NCBI RefSeq assembly: GCF_001625305.1
Contig: NW_017804220.1
Coordinates: forward strand, 194,471-258,470
Source: Branchiostoma belcheri
Lineage: Eukaryota; Chordata; Leptocardii; Amphioxiformes; Branchiostomatidae
Reading direction: 5' to 3'
DNA: 64,000 bases
Shown: positions 25,361 to 36,189 of the stretch, in pieces
How positions within the stretch are numbered: position 1 is the first letter of the stretch
Layout of the letters: the number at the start of each line of letters is the position of its first letter
Translations under genes and position numbers: made by a program
The notes under the pieces: generated by a model
Seen by the model: only the letters and a program-made list of their open reading frames with translations
Database searches by the model: none
What the model was told of the DNA's origin: nothing

Positions 25361-28137
25361 ATGACGACCACAAGACATGGAAGTTGGCTTACTCTAGTGG
25401 TGCTGTTTGTGACCTGGACTGGAGGTTGCGCAGCCTCAAACCTAGACTGCTGTGAAGGCGATCTCGCTGCCTACGTACCATCCCTGACTTGCTGGACGGC
25501 CTGTTCTTTCCGCCGCGTCCCGGCACTATTGCCTCCAAACCTGATAGGCTTGCGGATAGAGCAACAGGATATCGCGAACATCAAAGTAGGTGATTTTCCC
25601 CGACACAATGTTTTAGAGAGGCTGTATATCAAGGAAAGTAACGTTGTGGCGCTACAACCAGGGGCTTTTGTAGACTTGTCGTCCGTGTATGCACTAGATC
25701 TGGGTCAGAACAAGATAAGGCGATTGGAGGCAGAAACTTTCAAGGGTCTGGGCCGGCTAGTTTATTTAAACTTGGATCATAACCAGATCCACCACATCAA
25801 CAGAAAAGCTTTTGTCGGGATTGTCAGTATACGAAGACTGCATCTAGCTTGGAACTGCCTTTCCAGCGTTCCTCAAGGGATTCGGTCAACTGTGAAGTTA
25901 TCGGTCCGGCTGGCAGGTAACCCTATCACATCGATTCCAGATGTTGATGAACTACGCCACATCGACAGTCTATATTTGCCTACAGCCGAGGGGACTGAGT
26001 TGCAGTGTGACTGCAAGCTGAGGAAAATCAAGAGATGGCTTCGAGAATATTCGAGATGGAACATCAGATGCGTGGTCAATGCAACTGTACAGTATGTCCC
26101 GCGTGTGGATTGGGAGGATCTCAGGTGTGCCTCACCTGACGTGTCCGTTACGTTAGACACCCGTGCCTCCACAGACACTTTCACCTGCCAGACAGACTGC
26201 CAGGAAGGTGTGACGTTCGCATGGATCACACCGAGTGGAGACTACAGACCACCGAGCTACGAGTACTCTAAGAACTACACGCATGTCAGCAACTCGTCTT
26301 GTAAAGGCTCGCCTGTCACACACCTGGAAACCAGGAGGATGTGTTACTCCGCGTTGAGCGTCCCTGGGGCTGGTGGCGATGTAGAGGGTACCTACACGTG
26401 TCTGGTCACAGCTGACCATACGGACAACGCAAGCGCATCCGCCGTACTGACCGTCAGTAGTGGCACCATGGAGAAAAGTACCACCAGAGCGTACAGCCAA
26501 GAGCTTCAGACAACAGCCAGGGTCGTCACACCGCCCGATAAAGGTGAGTTTGTTTGCTGAATTTAGATCTGTTATAACAAGTGATACATCACTATTGTTC
26601 CTGGAGTTCATAATAAAACAAAGTATAACAATGGAAATGTACAAACGTTCACCTGAATTAACAACAAAAAAATTTTATTCAAGGTGTTGAAGAGGAGACA
26701 GCAAATCGCCCGGACCTTGACCTGTCCACTACTCAGCTTGTGCTGGTCGGACTGGGCTCTTTCTGCGGATGTACCGTTATTGTCGTGGTGCTAGCTACTT
26801 GTGTGAGCTGGTGTCACGGTAAAGAAGCCCGTCAGGCGGACAGAGCCAACAGAGGAAGGGCCGCTCGAGACGGGCACAATGGAACCGATGACAGGGGCGG
26901 TCACTATGAAAATGATGACCAGTTTTCTGACAGGAATGGCGACTCGAGAAACCATTACGAAAATGATAGCCAGTTTCCAGACACAGACGGGGCAAGGAAC
27001 GCACAATACGAAAACGACGGCGAGTTTTCAGACACGAACGAAGACTCGGAAAGCCATTATGAGAACGACAATGAGTTTTCAGACACTGAAGGAGCTAAAG
27101 GGGGACACTACGAAAACGAAGACCAGTTCTCAGACACCGGAGGAAATAGAGAAGCACACTATGAGAATGACGACCAATTCTCCGATGATGGTCCGAGTAA
27201 GAACTCACAGATGACTGCCCCAGGGCAGCAGGCCAGCGACGCACCAGCAAGAACATCCTCCGCTGCGAGAGCCAAAAGGAAGAGGCATCGTCACAACAAG
27301 AGGGGCTTGGTTAAATCAAGAGCAACGTCAAGCAACAAACCTGCTGCGGCAGCTTCAAATATTGTTGTTTTCCATGCTGAGGTACACGCAAGTGGACACT
27401 ACGACAACGAGAGTAAAGACGGGGGACAAAACTCCAGTGACAGCAACGCTAGGACAGCCTCAGCCAATGGGGTATCTGGCGACAAAGAACAGTCTGGACA
27501 CTATGACAACGACAAGACTGCTAAGGGTTCTGCCGATAAAACTGATGAGGACAGTGACTCATCAGATCATGACTATATGTCGTTACCAGAGAACAAAGTA
27601 GAAGGGAGAGAGGTAGGACAGAAAGATCCTGTCTCCCCTTCTGCAAGTGCTGCTGAAGTATCAGAGAATGAGTATGTGACGCTTCCCGGTACGGAAAATG
27701 ACGGCGAGAACTCCGACCAAACTTATGTGACGCTTCCCGGTACGGAAAATGACGGCGAGAACTCCGACCACACTTATGTGACGCTTCCCGGTACGGAATA
27801 TGACGGCGAGAACTCCGACCACACTTATGTGACGCTTCCTGGTACGGAAAATGCTGGCGAGAACTCCAACCATACCTATAATATGACGATTCCTAGTACG
27901 GAAAATGCTGGCGAGAACTCTGACCACACCTATAATGTGACGATTCCTGTGACAGAAAATCCTGTAGAACAACAAATGAAAAGGGATTCAAAGGAAGACG
28001 TACAAATCTCTGCACACTTCGTCACTGCTTTGTCCGACTCAAATGACACTGATCACGTTTATGTGACTGTTCCTGACAATGCTGATAAACAGCAAGGCGA
28101 AACGGATGTGGAAGAAAAGAACAAGCGTCAGATGTAG
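25361..28137 (+). CDS. LRR-Ig type I membrane receptor with tandem tyrosine-motif tail
   Basis: Two exons, 25361-26543 and 26684-28137 (phase 1 junction, AAA G|GT GTT), give 878 residues. The ATG at 25361 is chosen because it opens a hydrophobic signal peptide (LTLVVLFVTW, residues 10-19). Then follow a Cys-rich LRR N-cap (LDCCEGDL..CWTAC), about five LRRs (YALDLGQNKIRRLEAETF, YLNLDHNQIHHI), an LRR C-cap (LQCDCKLRKIKRWL), one Ig domain (FTCQTDC..VTFAW..GTYTCLV), a short stalk and a transmembrane helix at about 413-437. The tail of about 440 residues is acidic, Ser-rich and disordered-looking. It has six YEN motifs (tyrosine codons at 26905, 26956, 27007, 27058, 27109, 27160), two YDN (27400, 27502), YMSL (27574), four YVTL (27673, 27724, 27775, 27826), two YNxTI (27877, 27931) and YVTV (28060). 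The architecture matches LRR-Ig receptors, abundant in amphioxus. Ligand unknown. Confidence 0.88.
26890..27210 (+). repeat. Tandem array A: six 51-bp units encoding HYEND-type repeats
   Basis: Inside exon 2 of the LRR-Ig gene, units reading (H/Q)YEN(D/E)xxF(S/P)D plus a variable 7-residue spacer repeat with an exact 17-codon period. Tyrosine codons lie every 51 bp from 26905 to 27160. YxN is the known binding consensus for the GRB2 SH2 domain when phosphorylated. Confidence 0.85.
27660..27960 (+). repeat. Tandem array B: six 51/54-bp units encoding YVTLPGTEN-type repeats
   Basis: Units reading YVTLPGTENDGENSDHT repeat at 51 bp (tyrosine codons 27673, 27724, 27775, 27826, 27877); the next step is 54 bp to 27931. 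Nucleotide identity between the central units is very high, suggesting recent unequal crossing over and likely copy-number polymorphism. Confidence 0.85.
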
Positions 28138-29083
28138 CCAAGCGGCATTAATGTCAATCTCTGATCTCGGGGGTTTTCAACTGAAGAACTGTATGGGAGT
28201 AGCTAAGTACATGACCCGGCATCTCATAGTAGTGTAGAAAAATGCAAGGACAGAGACATCCAGATACGCTAAACCTAGAGTTTTACCGGTTCGAATCACA
28301 ATATTATGACTCATGGAAATCTGAAAAGTGAGAATGTGGGAAACCTTTGTTGCCATTTTGTAAATTAATCTCTTACTTCAAGAAAGACAATTGTCCAAAT
28401 CTTCACTGCACTTATAAAAAGTTGTAGTAATTTGTTTAATATCTAAGAATAGATTTAGTAGCGACGTTTTATTTTACTGAATATTTTAACTTCTTTTAAA
28501 TTCTTAACTTCTTTGTACTGCAGCTGAGCTGCATTTAAAGATGTCTATGCCAGACCCAATGAATACTACTGTCTACTAGTAGGAACAATTGTAATCTGAG
28601 CACAGAGCTGTGAATATTATAGGCACACCAGCATTTGATGAAAATATTTTGTATGGTGTCTGATCATTGTTTGTTTGGCTACATAAAAGCATGCCGCACA
28701 TTTCCATTAATGGTGCCGTCATATTGATATTTTTCATTTAGAAACAGTCATTCCAGTAATGTTGTATCTGTGTCAATATTTGTTTTCGGTGCCATAGGAA
28801 TGCCCAGTCTGCCGAGAAAACTCATTTTATTAGAAAGTAGCACTGGAGACAGGATTAAATTGAACCAATGCAGTAACTTATTCAGTTTGAGGAACATGCT
28901 TTGATATCCAGTAGACTGTATATTTCATCTGGTACACTTGTGTAGAAATGATATTTGGTAGCTTTACTCACATATACACCTCGAGATCTATATCTATGCC
29001 ACATACATTGTATGTCTTGCCGCACTGTATATATGTAATGTTATATTTGATAACTCCTTCTCTTCAGCATTGGCTATTTTATT
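28138..29083 (+). other. Presumed 3' UTR and downstream spacer of the LRR-Ig gene
   Basis: AT-rich sequence without a coding feature. No clear AATAAA was noticed; an ATTAAA variant at about 28854 is a possible poly(A) signal. The transcript end is not determined. Confidence 0.35.
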
Positions 29084-30440
29084 ATGGGTTCACCACACCA
29101 CGAAGTGGTGGTGAACCCATATTGCTTTTTCTGATGTTTCTCCTCCTGCCATTTTTTAAATGGATTCAGCTTCTTCATTTTAGGGCCCAAGGTCCTGAAA
29201 TTTGGTATGGAGGTAGAGTGGGCAAATACCCCTAGGCGTTTTTTAAATTATTGTGATACAGGCTTTTAGAATGGTTTTATTTGAGTTTTTTGGCTGTGTT
29301 ATAGCAAATGTATTACTGTGTTAGTGTGCCTTGTTTACCACGTTTGGGCATGAGTCATCACAATGGAATGCAGGGCATCAACCAATAGGCATGCAGCTTT
29401 CCTCTATACTTCTTGCTGATTGGCTGTTGGGATTTAACTTGATTAACACCTGCACAGACCATTTCCACCTGCACAGAGCATTTCTTGCTGATTGGCTGTT
29501 GGGATTTAACTTGATTAACACCTGCACAGAGCATTTCCATACTGACAGTATGTCTGTATTCAAGTGTTTTGGTAGGTATTTCAAGCTTTCCTGCTCCAGC
29601 ATTGGAATGCGGGGCATGGACGTTTTTTTTTATTTTGAAAATCAACAGTTTGCATTATGCAATTAAAAATCCTAACCAATAAAGTAGGGAATAGCTATCC
29701 AACTGTATTTTACTTCATATTATCATATAGCCGGGTGACGTTGACCAATCAGAAGGCTCCATTCCACATTCTTTATGTCGCCGTAATGTCACAAATAGAG
29801 TCAAAATCGGGTATTTATTCATCCCAATCCATACATTAAACAAAATGAATAATCACACGCATGTGACCTCAGGTGACCCAATAGAACACGGCTCTACTTC
29901 TAAAAAAATCCAAAAATAACTTGAGTTGTGTTCCGATGACCTCAGGTGACTCCCATAAGAACACCTGTTCCCTGCCTGTGACCCAGATAGAACGTGAACC
30001 CCCCAGTGACCTCAGGTGACTCCAGATGGAACAAATATTCTATATTCTATTCAGCATGTGCAAGGGGTAAATTGTACATTGTGTCACTCTTCACTGCATC
30101 AGTTTGGATAGGCTATCGTGTAAGCTATATGATAATAGCGTTAATGGCCCGCCCTTTCTCGGTGAATATGGTGTGATAAAGCCTTGTCAGTTGCTATAAC
30201 CACCTCATAAAGCCACCTCGTTCGCTGCGCTCACTTGGTGGCATTATTCGGTGGTTATAGCAACTGACAAGGCTTTATCACACCATATTCACCTCGGGGC
30301 GGGTCATTAACCCTTAATTATAGTTATATCAATGTAAATCATTGTTTTCCCTTGTGTTTCTCATTCTTTCCCTGCCATGTCGTAAAATGTGGTGAACCCA
30401 TCGCTGTATTTGCTCCAAAGCAAATATTGGCCTTTCTAGT
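29084..30440 (+). mobile_element. Helentron/HINE-like element, second subfamily
   Basis: Starts atgggttcaccaca (29084-29097), with its perfect inverse tgtggtgaacccat at 30388-30401. A tatttgct/agcaaata hairpin (30407-30426) follows, and the end is CTAGT (30436-30440). Internal sequence near 29200 (tggtatggaggtagagtggg) is shared with the element at 20047-21684. It contains a 78-bp direct duplication (29409 and 29487: tgctgattggctgttgggat) and a strong hairpin at 30133-30313. Confidence 0.75.
30133..30313. repeat. Near-perfect hairpin, ~70-bp arms
   Basis: gtgataaagccttgtcagtt and gctataaccacc on the left are mirrored by ggtggttatagcaactgaca and aggctttatcac on the right; cccgcc near 30150 pairs with ggcggg near 30300. 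The loop of about 35 bp reads ctcgttcgctgcgctcac. It lies inside the HINE-like element and may be a nested MITE. Confidence 0.75.
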
Positions 30441-32560
30441 TAAATATTGCATTTTATATACATTAGTGATGGCTTTTAGAATTTATATACTAAATATTAT
30501 ATTATATATTATGTAGGTATTTTTTTTGTTTAACAAGCTTTATAATGTCAAAATTTGAAAACGTAGGAATCTTGTTTTTTTGCCTGCCTTGTTTTTTCCC
30601 GATCGCATTAGAGTTGGAGTCTGCAGAGGATGTCATCCATAAAGTTTACTTGCTGTGGCCTAATGGAAAAAATTAAAACAACGCTACAAACTTTTGAAAA
30701 GAGGAATATAGCCAAGTGTCCACTAGTCTACAGACAAAAATTAAAATATGACATTATATTATTATGTCACGTGACAATCCCCGTAGCAACTGGCCGGTCG
30801 CCCTAGCAACGAGATAAGCTGCCGCCATGCTGAGGTACACTTGTTTTAAAAACTACACATAAAATATGTAACATAAGCCACAGAAATGGTCATCACAGTT
30901 GCATGCAATTAAACAATAAAAAGACAAAGTACTAACACTAGCTATGGATACTATAAATGATACAATAAGGACCAAGATTGCATAGTTCAACCTCAAAATC
31001 AAATCAGAACAATACAGTCAATACAATTATATATCAATAAGATATAATTTGGCAATGAAGCATAAAATCCAATGTGACAACCTCTGATTCGAAAGCAAGG
31101 ATACACCATTTTAATTTTGGCCTTGGGAAGTCTTGTTTACGCGACGTTTTTGGCGGGAACGTTGAGTGGGTTTAATTAAGCACACGTGCGGTACGTTCCA
31201 AAAGGTGTTCCCTGAACCAAATTGCGGAAATTTCCAACGATACAAAACGTGTTTGTAACCGTTTTAGCAGCGAAACGTACATTTAGTGTTCCCCAAAACC
31301 ATGATAGCCAAGAAAGCAACCTGACCCTATCAAAAATACTTAAAATGGCCTAAAAGGCCTAAAACAACACAATTGTGTACGAGAATAGGCTTTTTCTTAT
31401 CGTTCCACGAAACGCAAATTTGTACTGAAAATAACGGTTAACACAACGAATTATAACCTGGTATGTTGCTACAGGTTTGTTGGAAGTACAAACATGTACA
31501 TTCAAGGAGGTAGTTTGTTGTCTTACCTCGCAAGAACAAGTCCTCTCAGCACCACGCCGTCCTTCCCGCCATGGCAGTCGCCATTTTCCGCGCTCCTTCG
31601 TTTCTTCTTCCAAACTTCACCCTGTCAGGAAAAACGACTTTTCTCCCTCAAACATCCAAAGAACGGCGTAAATCCGACATCGAAACGTTCAGACGATGTA
31701 TTGTACACTTTAGACGGTTAATTGCGGGCAAAAAGCCGAAAATGTACCCCAAAAGTTGGAGAGGATTCCCGCACACCACGCCTCACGTACGCCAACGTGT
31801 GTCACACAGCTGCACTGCACCTGGTCGAACGTACCATGTGTGATAATTATATAGGGGTGCGAACGACATTAATCATTATTGCTCTTGATAATTAATCATC
31901 ACCATTCCGCCACCATTCAAAAGTAATTATTCTCGCCGCACAATTTTGGATTTGTTTTCTGTGCCAAACCCAACGATCAGGATACCTTCTGCCGCAGCAA
32001 GTGTTTATATCCCCAACTTGTGGATGCCCCCCCCCCCATTTGTTAATCATAAGTGTGGACCTCTCCTTGGTGCTGAACTCACCATCAGTTCCATGCATTG
32101 CAGTTGTGACCTCAATACTACATACTAGACGTATTGTTTGACACAAGAGAACACCCATGGAGAAGGGAGGATTGATGTGTTTTAGTACATATATACCGTA
32201 TATAATACATAGAAGCCTGTATATCAACAATATCTTAATTTCACCAACAGTTTTTTTATATATTTTTTGAGGATTAAGAAAAAGTAACAACATACTTAAC
32301 ATCTTAACGTTAGCAATATGCACTTTATTTACACATACAAATAGAAGCAACACTAACAAAAATAAGTAAAGTGTCCTTATTTAGGCCATACCAAGTAATT
32401 TTTATGGATGACGTCCGTGCGCGCATGGATTTTTGGCCTCTTTCCAGAAAAAAAACCCAAGAAATTCTGCTTCTAATGTATAACTATGGCCAATGAGTCA
32501 CGACAGTGGGATAAGTGTAGATGTAATTAAAGGAAAGAAAGAGGACAGGACGACAACTGC
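30441..32560. other. Spacer with a CpG-richer, promoter-like stretch (30770-31660)
   Basis: A partial MITE end lies at 30553-30662. Around 30765-30830 are a cacgtg E-box (tcacgtgac), two RFX half-site-like tagcaac words and gccgccatgctgagg. Near 31145 is an E2F-like tttttggcgggaac. At 31566-31590 gccatggcagtcgccatttt opens a 90-codon ORF (31571-31843) with no recognisable domain. A gene start is possible but cannot be established. Confidence 0.3.
32379..32440. mobile_element. Partial GGCCACACC MITE end
   Basis: ttaggccataccaagtaatt followed by tttatggatgacgtccgtgc matches the left end of the complete element at 1444-1866. The right end is missing. Confidence 0.5.
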
Positions 32561-32599
32561 TGATTCACTGTGTGAACGAAAGTAATCTAGGCACGATGG

Positions 32600-34370
32600 A
32601 AGCAAACGCTCGAAGAAGGAAAGAAAATCCTACCTCTTTAGGCTTGCTGGTGCTTCAGGACCTGAAACCAACTATTTATGTTAATGTGTGCCTTTAATTT
32701 ATTTCACTCACTCACTCAGCACCGCATGCTCCGGGGAGCGTCGCGCCTCTCCAAGTTGTCTTCCAGATGGTTCTGTCCTGCGCCCTCTGCCAGAAAATAC
32801 TACCTCTTACCTGGGCATCTGTCAAGAGGTAGTATTTTCTTTCCTTTCCTCATGTTTTGCGCGTTTGTTTTCATCGGTCATGCCTGATTGTCCCCGTACG
32901 CTGCGCGAGAAGACCGTTAAATTTGAATCCGTGACAACAAACAAGTGCTAAGCAACAGGGTTGTTTACAGGTTCGAATGTCCGGCAACAAGCAGTTGCTA
33001 AGCAGCAATTTTGTTTATGTTCGAATTCAGTATCATTCGAAGGCTGATCGCGCTATGAGACGGTCACAACAGGATTTCTCTCCCCAAAAACGAACAACAA
33101 AACAATTTTCACAGGCAAATAAAGGCATACATTAACATAAATAGTTTGTTTCAGGTCCTGAAGCACCAACAAGCCTAAAGAGGTAGGATTTTCTTTCTTT
33201 CTTCGTGAATTGAGCGTTTGTTTTCATCGATTTCTTTCGTTCACACGAAAGGCGCCCACACAACAGGAACGGTCTGAAGGGAATGAACAAACACTTTTTA
33301 ATTGCAAATAAAGGTACACATCTTAACACAAATAGTTCCTTTCACCACCTTGGGAACCTGTAGGCCTAAAATAAGTAGGATTGTCTTTCTTTTTTTCATG
33401 TTTTGCGCGTTTGTTTTCATCGGTCGTGTCTGATTGTCCCCGTACGCTGCGCTCGAAGACCGTTAAATTTGAATCCGTGACAACAAACATGCTAAGCAAC
33501 AGGGTTGTTTACAGCTTCGAATGCGTGACGACAACAAGTGGTTGCTAAGCAGCAAAGTTGTTTACATGTTCGAATTCGGTATCATTCGAAGACTTGCCGT
33601 GTTAGGAGACGGTCACACAGGATTTCTCTCCGCAAAAACGAACAACAAAACAATTTTCACAGGCAAATAAAGGCACACATAAACATAAATAGTTTGTTTC
33701 AGGTCCTGAAGCACCAGCAAGCCTAAAGAGGTAGGATTTTCTTTCTTTCTTCGTGAATTGAGCGTTTGCTTTCATCGATTACTTTCGAATTCGTTCACAC
33801 GAAAGGCGCCCACACAACAGGAACGGTCTGAAGGAAATGAATTACAAACACTTTTTAATTGCAAATAAAGGTACACATCTTAACACAAATAGTTTCTTTC
33901 ACCACCTTGGGAACCTGTAGGCCTAAAATAGGTAGGATTGTCTTACCCTTTTTTCATGTTTTGCGTGTTTGTTTTCATCGGTCGTGTCTGATGGTGCCCG
34001 TACACTGCGTTAGAAGACCGTTAAATTTGAATCCGTGACAACAAAAGATCGCTAAGCAACAGAGTTGTTTACAGATTCGAATGTGCGGCAACAAGCAGTT
34101 GCTAAGCAGCAATTTTGTTTATGTTCGAATTCAGTATCATTCGAAGGCTGACCGCGTTAGATGACAGTCACACAACAGGATTTCTCTCCACAAAAACGAA
34201 CAACAAAACAATTTTCAACAGCAAATAAAGGCGCACATTTAAACTTGAATAGTTTCTTTCAGTCCTGAAGCACCAGCAAGCCTAAAGAGGTAGGATTTCT
34301 TCCTTTCTCCGTGAATTGCGACGTTTGTTTTCATCGATTACTTTCGTCCATTCCTGGTGTTAGCTATCTT
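32600..34370 (+). repeat. Dimeric ~550-bp tandem array with inverted 5' piece
   Basis: A block with caggtcctgaagcaccaaca and gcctaaagaggtaggatttt recurs at 33152, 33701 and 34261 (periods 549 and about 560 bp). A related half unit (cctgtaggcctaaaataagt, catgttttgcgcgtttgttt) alternates with it, so the unit is a dimer of two diverged ~275-bp halves that share gcaaataaaggcacacat. At 32620-32700 the same sequence occurs inverted. Confidence 0.75.
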
Positions 34371-35570
34371 TTTGTAATGAAAACTGTTGAAAGTATACCA
34401 TTCGCGAACGCGCTCGAAAATTGCTACAGTGGCAGAAACACCACAGGTGCACGCTTATGACTTATATAAATGGTATAACTTTTAAGGCTTCTTCACAATT
34501 TTTGGTCGGAAAGTAGCTGAAAAGTCACACTCGTACACTCGTAACTACAGATAGGTAGCCTGAATAAATGCCTGATTTTGGGAAGTAAACAATGAGTTTT
34601 TACACAATTACCCTCAAAATCGGAGTTCAAATGCGTAAAAATGCAGAATATCGGCAAAAAATCTATTGTGTTGTGATTACTGTGTCATGTTTTGTCTACA
34701 AACCAATTTTCGCCGAGAATTATTGATGTTTGATATTTTTCCGGGCCCTTTGGATTTAGTCCTAAGGCAAGAGTTCCATTCTGATGACGTCATTTAGTCA
34801 CGTGATTACAGCAAGAAAGCTACTCATACAGACTTGCTATCATAGATCAAAATAAACTTTGGTTATTGCAGATTCAAAAATCTACGGTAGCCTTGGTCCG
34901 TCTCAGTGGTACAAAAAATCAGTCTCTGCCCATGGACTAACACACTCGAATCATCTTCACCTGTATGCTACTGCTGGATGCGTGTACTGCAGTGATAACT
35001 TCGGCCGTTTGGTGGCGCATTTTTGCACCATGTGTATGAAGGATGCAAATTCTTGTTCACGTAATCAGGGCTAGAAATACATTTTTCAGCCTAGTTGTAG
35101 CGATATCGATACACATAGCTTATGGAAATAACTACAGAAATGCAACCATTCTTCTCTATAGTAATAGAAAATACCCAACCTCCGTGTTCGGTAGTAGTAA
35201 TAGTAAGCCTTTCTAATAATGATTTATAATAGAATATAAGTACAATGCACTAAAATGATGAATCAGATGTATTTTTAACTCCGGGTAAGGATTACGTTTT
35301 GGTGTATATTTCCATGTGTGTCTGTTGGTATTTTAATGCAGTAGAGTGGAAGGAAGTGAGGAGGCTGTAACTGTAGACGCAGTTACTTCAAGTAGATTTA
35401 GCAGACGTAAACAACTCCCCTGCATTATTGACTGCGTATATAAAATGGCTAATTTCTTTTCAGCTGCCTCTAAAACCTGACGGAGGCTTGTATTCTAGCA
35501 GTATATACACATGAATGTTGAGGGTTCTCGAAACACATGAATTTATGTATCACTCTAAGTATCTCTGATT
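34371..35570. other. Intergenic, no gene recognised
   Basis: AT-rich. It holds a tight cluster tgatgacgtcatttagtcac plus cacgtg at about 34780-34806 (CRE-like and E-box) and short ORFs without domains (for example 34859-35074). Confidence 0.4.
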
Positions 35571-35574
35571 AGGT

Positions 35575-36187
35575 CACACCAATTTAATTTGTCGGTTCTT
35601 GGATTGGCCCCTTTTTTTCTGAACCAGAAAAAAATCTCAAACTATGAATCAAATCCAAAATGTTCATATTTTCGTCCCAAGAGTTTAAGAAAGTCCCTTC
35701 ATTGTCATTGAGTTGCTACAGTTTTTTTTTCCATTAATGCAGTGGTTTGGTTAAAAGTTTGAAATTCATTGAGTTACAAACCAGCCTGGTATGTTGATGC
35801 CATCCTAATATAGCTTTTGGGGCTATCATAGAATGCCTACGTCTGTTTTTATGTTTACCGAAGGAAAACATCTTGTTTTTGCTCAGTTTCCTCTTCTCCA
35901 AACACTAACCTCTGACATGGCCAATGACCTGATTTGTTGACATGTCACCATGGTAACTGGTGTTGGGTTACATAATGTTGCAATCTTATAGTAGGAAGGA
36001 TTTAGACTCCTGTCTGACCATATATATGAATGTATTTGAGTAAGAATGAACAGAGCTGACCATGTGCGAAGGTAAACATTATGCATTTGCTTTGCAAATG
36101 TTAAGTTTCTAGTTATTGTTTTCGCCCTACTGCTTTACATTTTTTCAAAAAAATTTGAAAACCACAACAAAACAAACTGGTGTGGCC
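35575..36187. mobile_element. AAGGCCACACC MITE interrupted by a HINE-like element
   Basis: Left end aggtcacaccaatttaattt at about 35574 and right end aaactggtgtggcctta at about 36173-36190. Between them, from about 35848 (atgtttaccgaagg) to 36113, is a second element ending with a catttgc/gcaaatg hairpin (36084-36100) and CTAGT (36109-36113). Related copies of the inner element are at about 49745-49930 (inverted) and 60010-60265; all share accatggtaactggtgttgg. Confidence 0.6.
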
Positions 36188-36189
36188 TT

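Noticed and set aside
26153..26644. 163-codon minus-strand ORF
   Set aside because: Antisense to the Ig-domain coding sequence of the LRR-Ig gene.
27661..27975. 104-codon minus-strand ORF with regular repeats
   Set aside because: Antisense shadow of the YVTL tandem array in the LRR-Ig gene; no start or splice context of its own.
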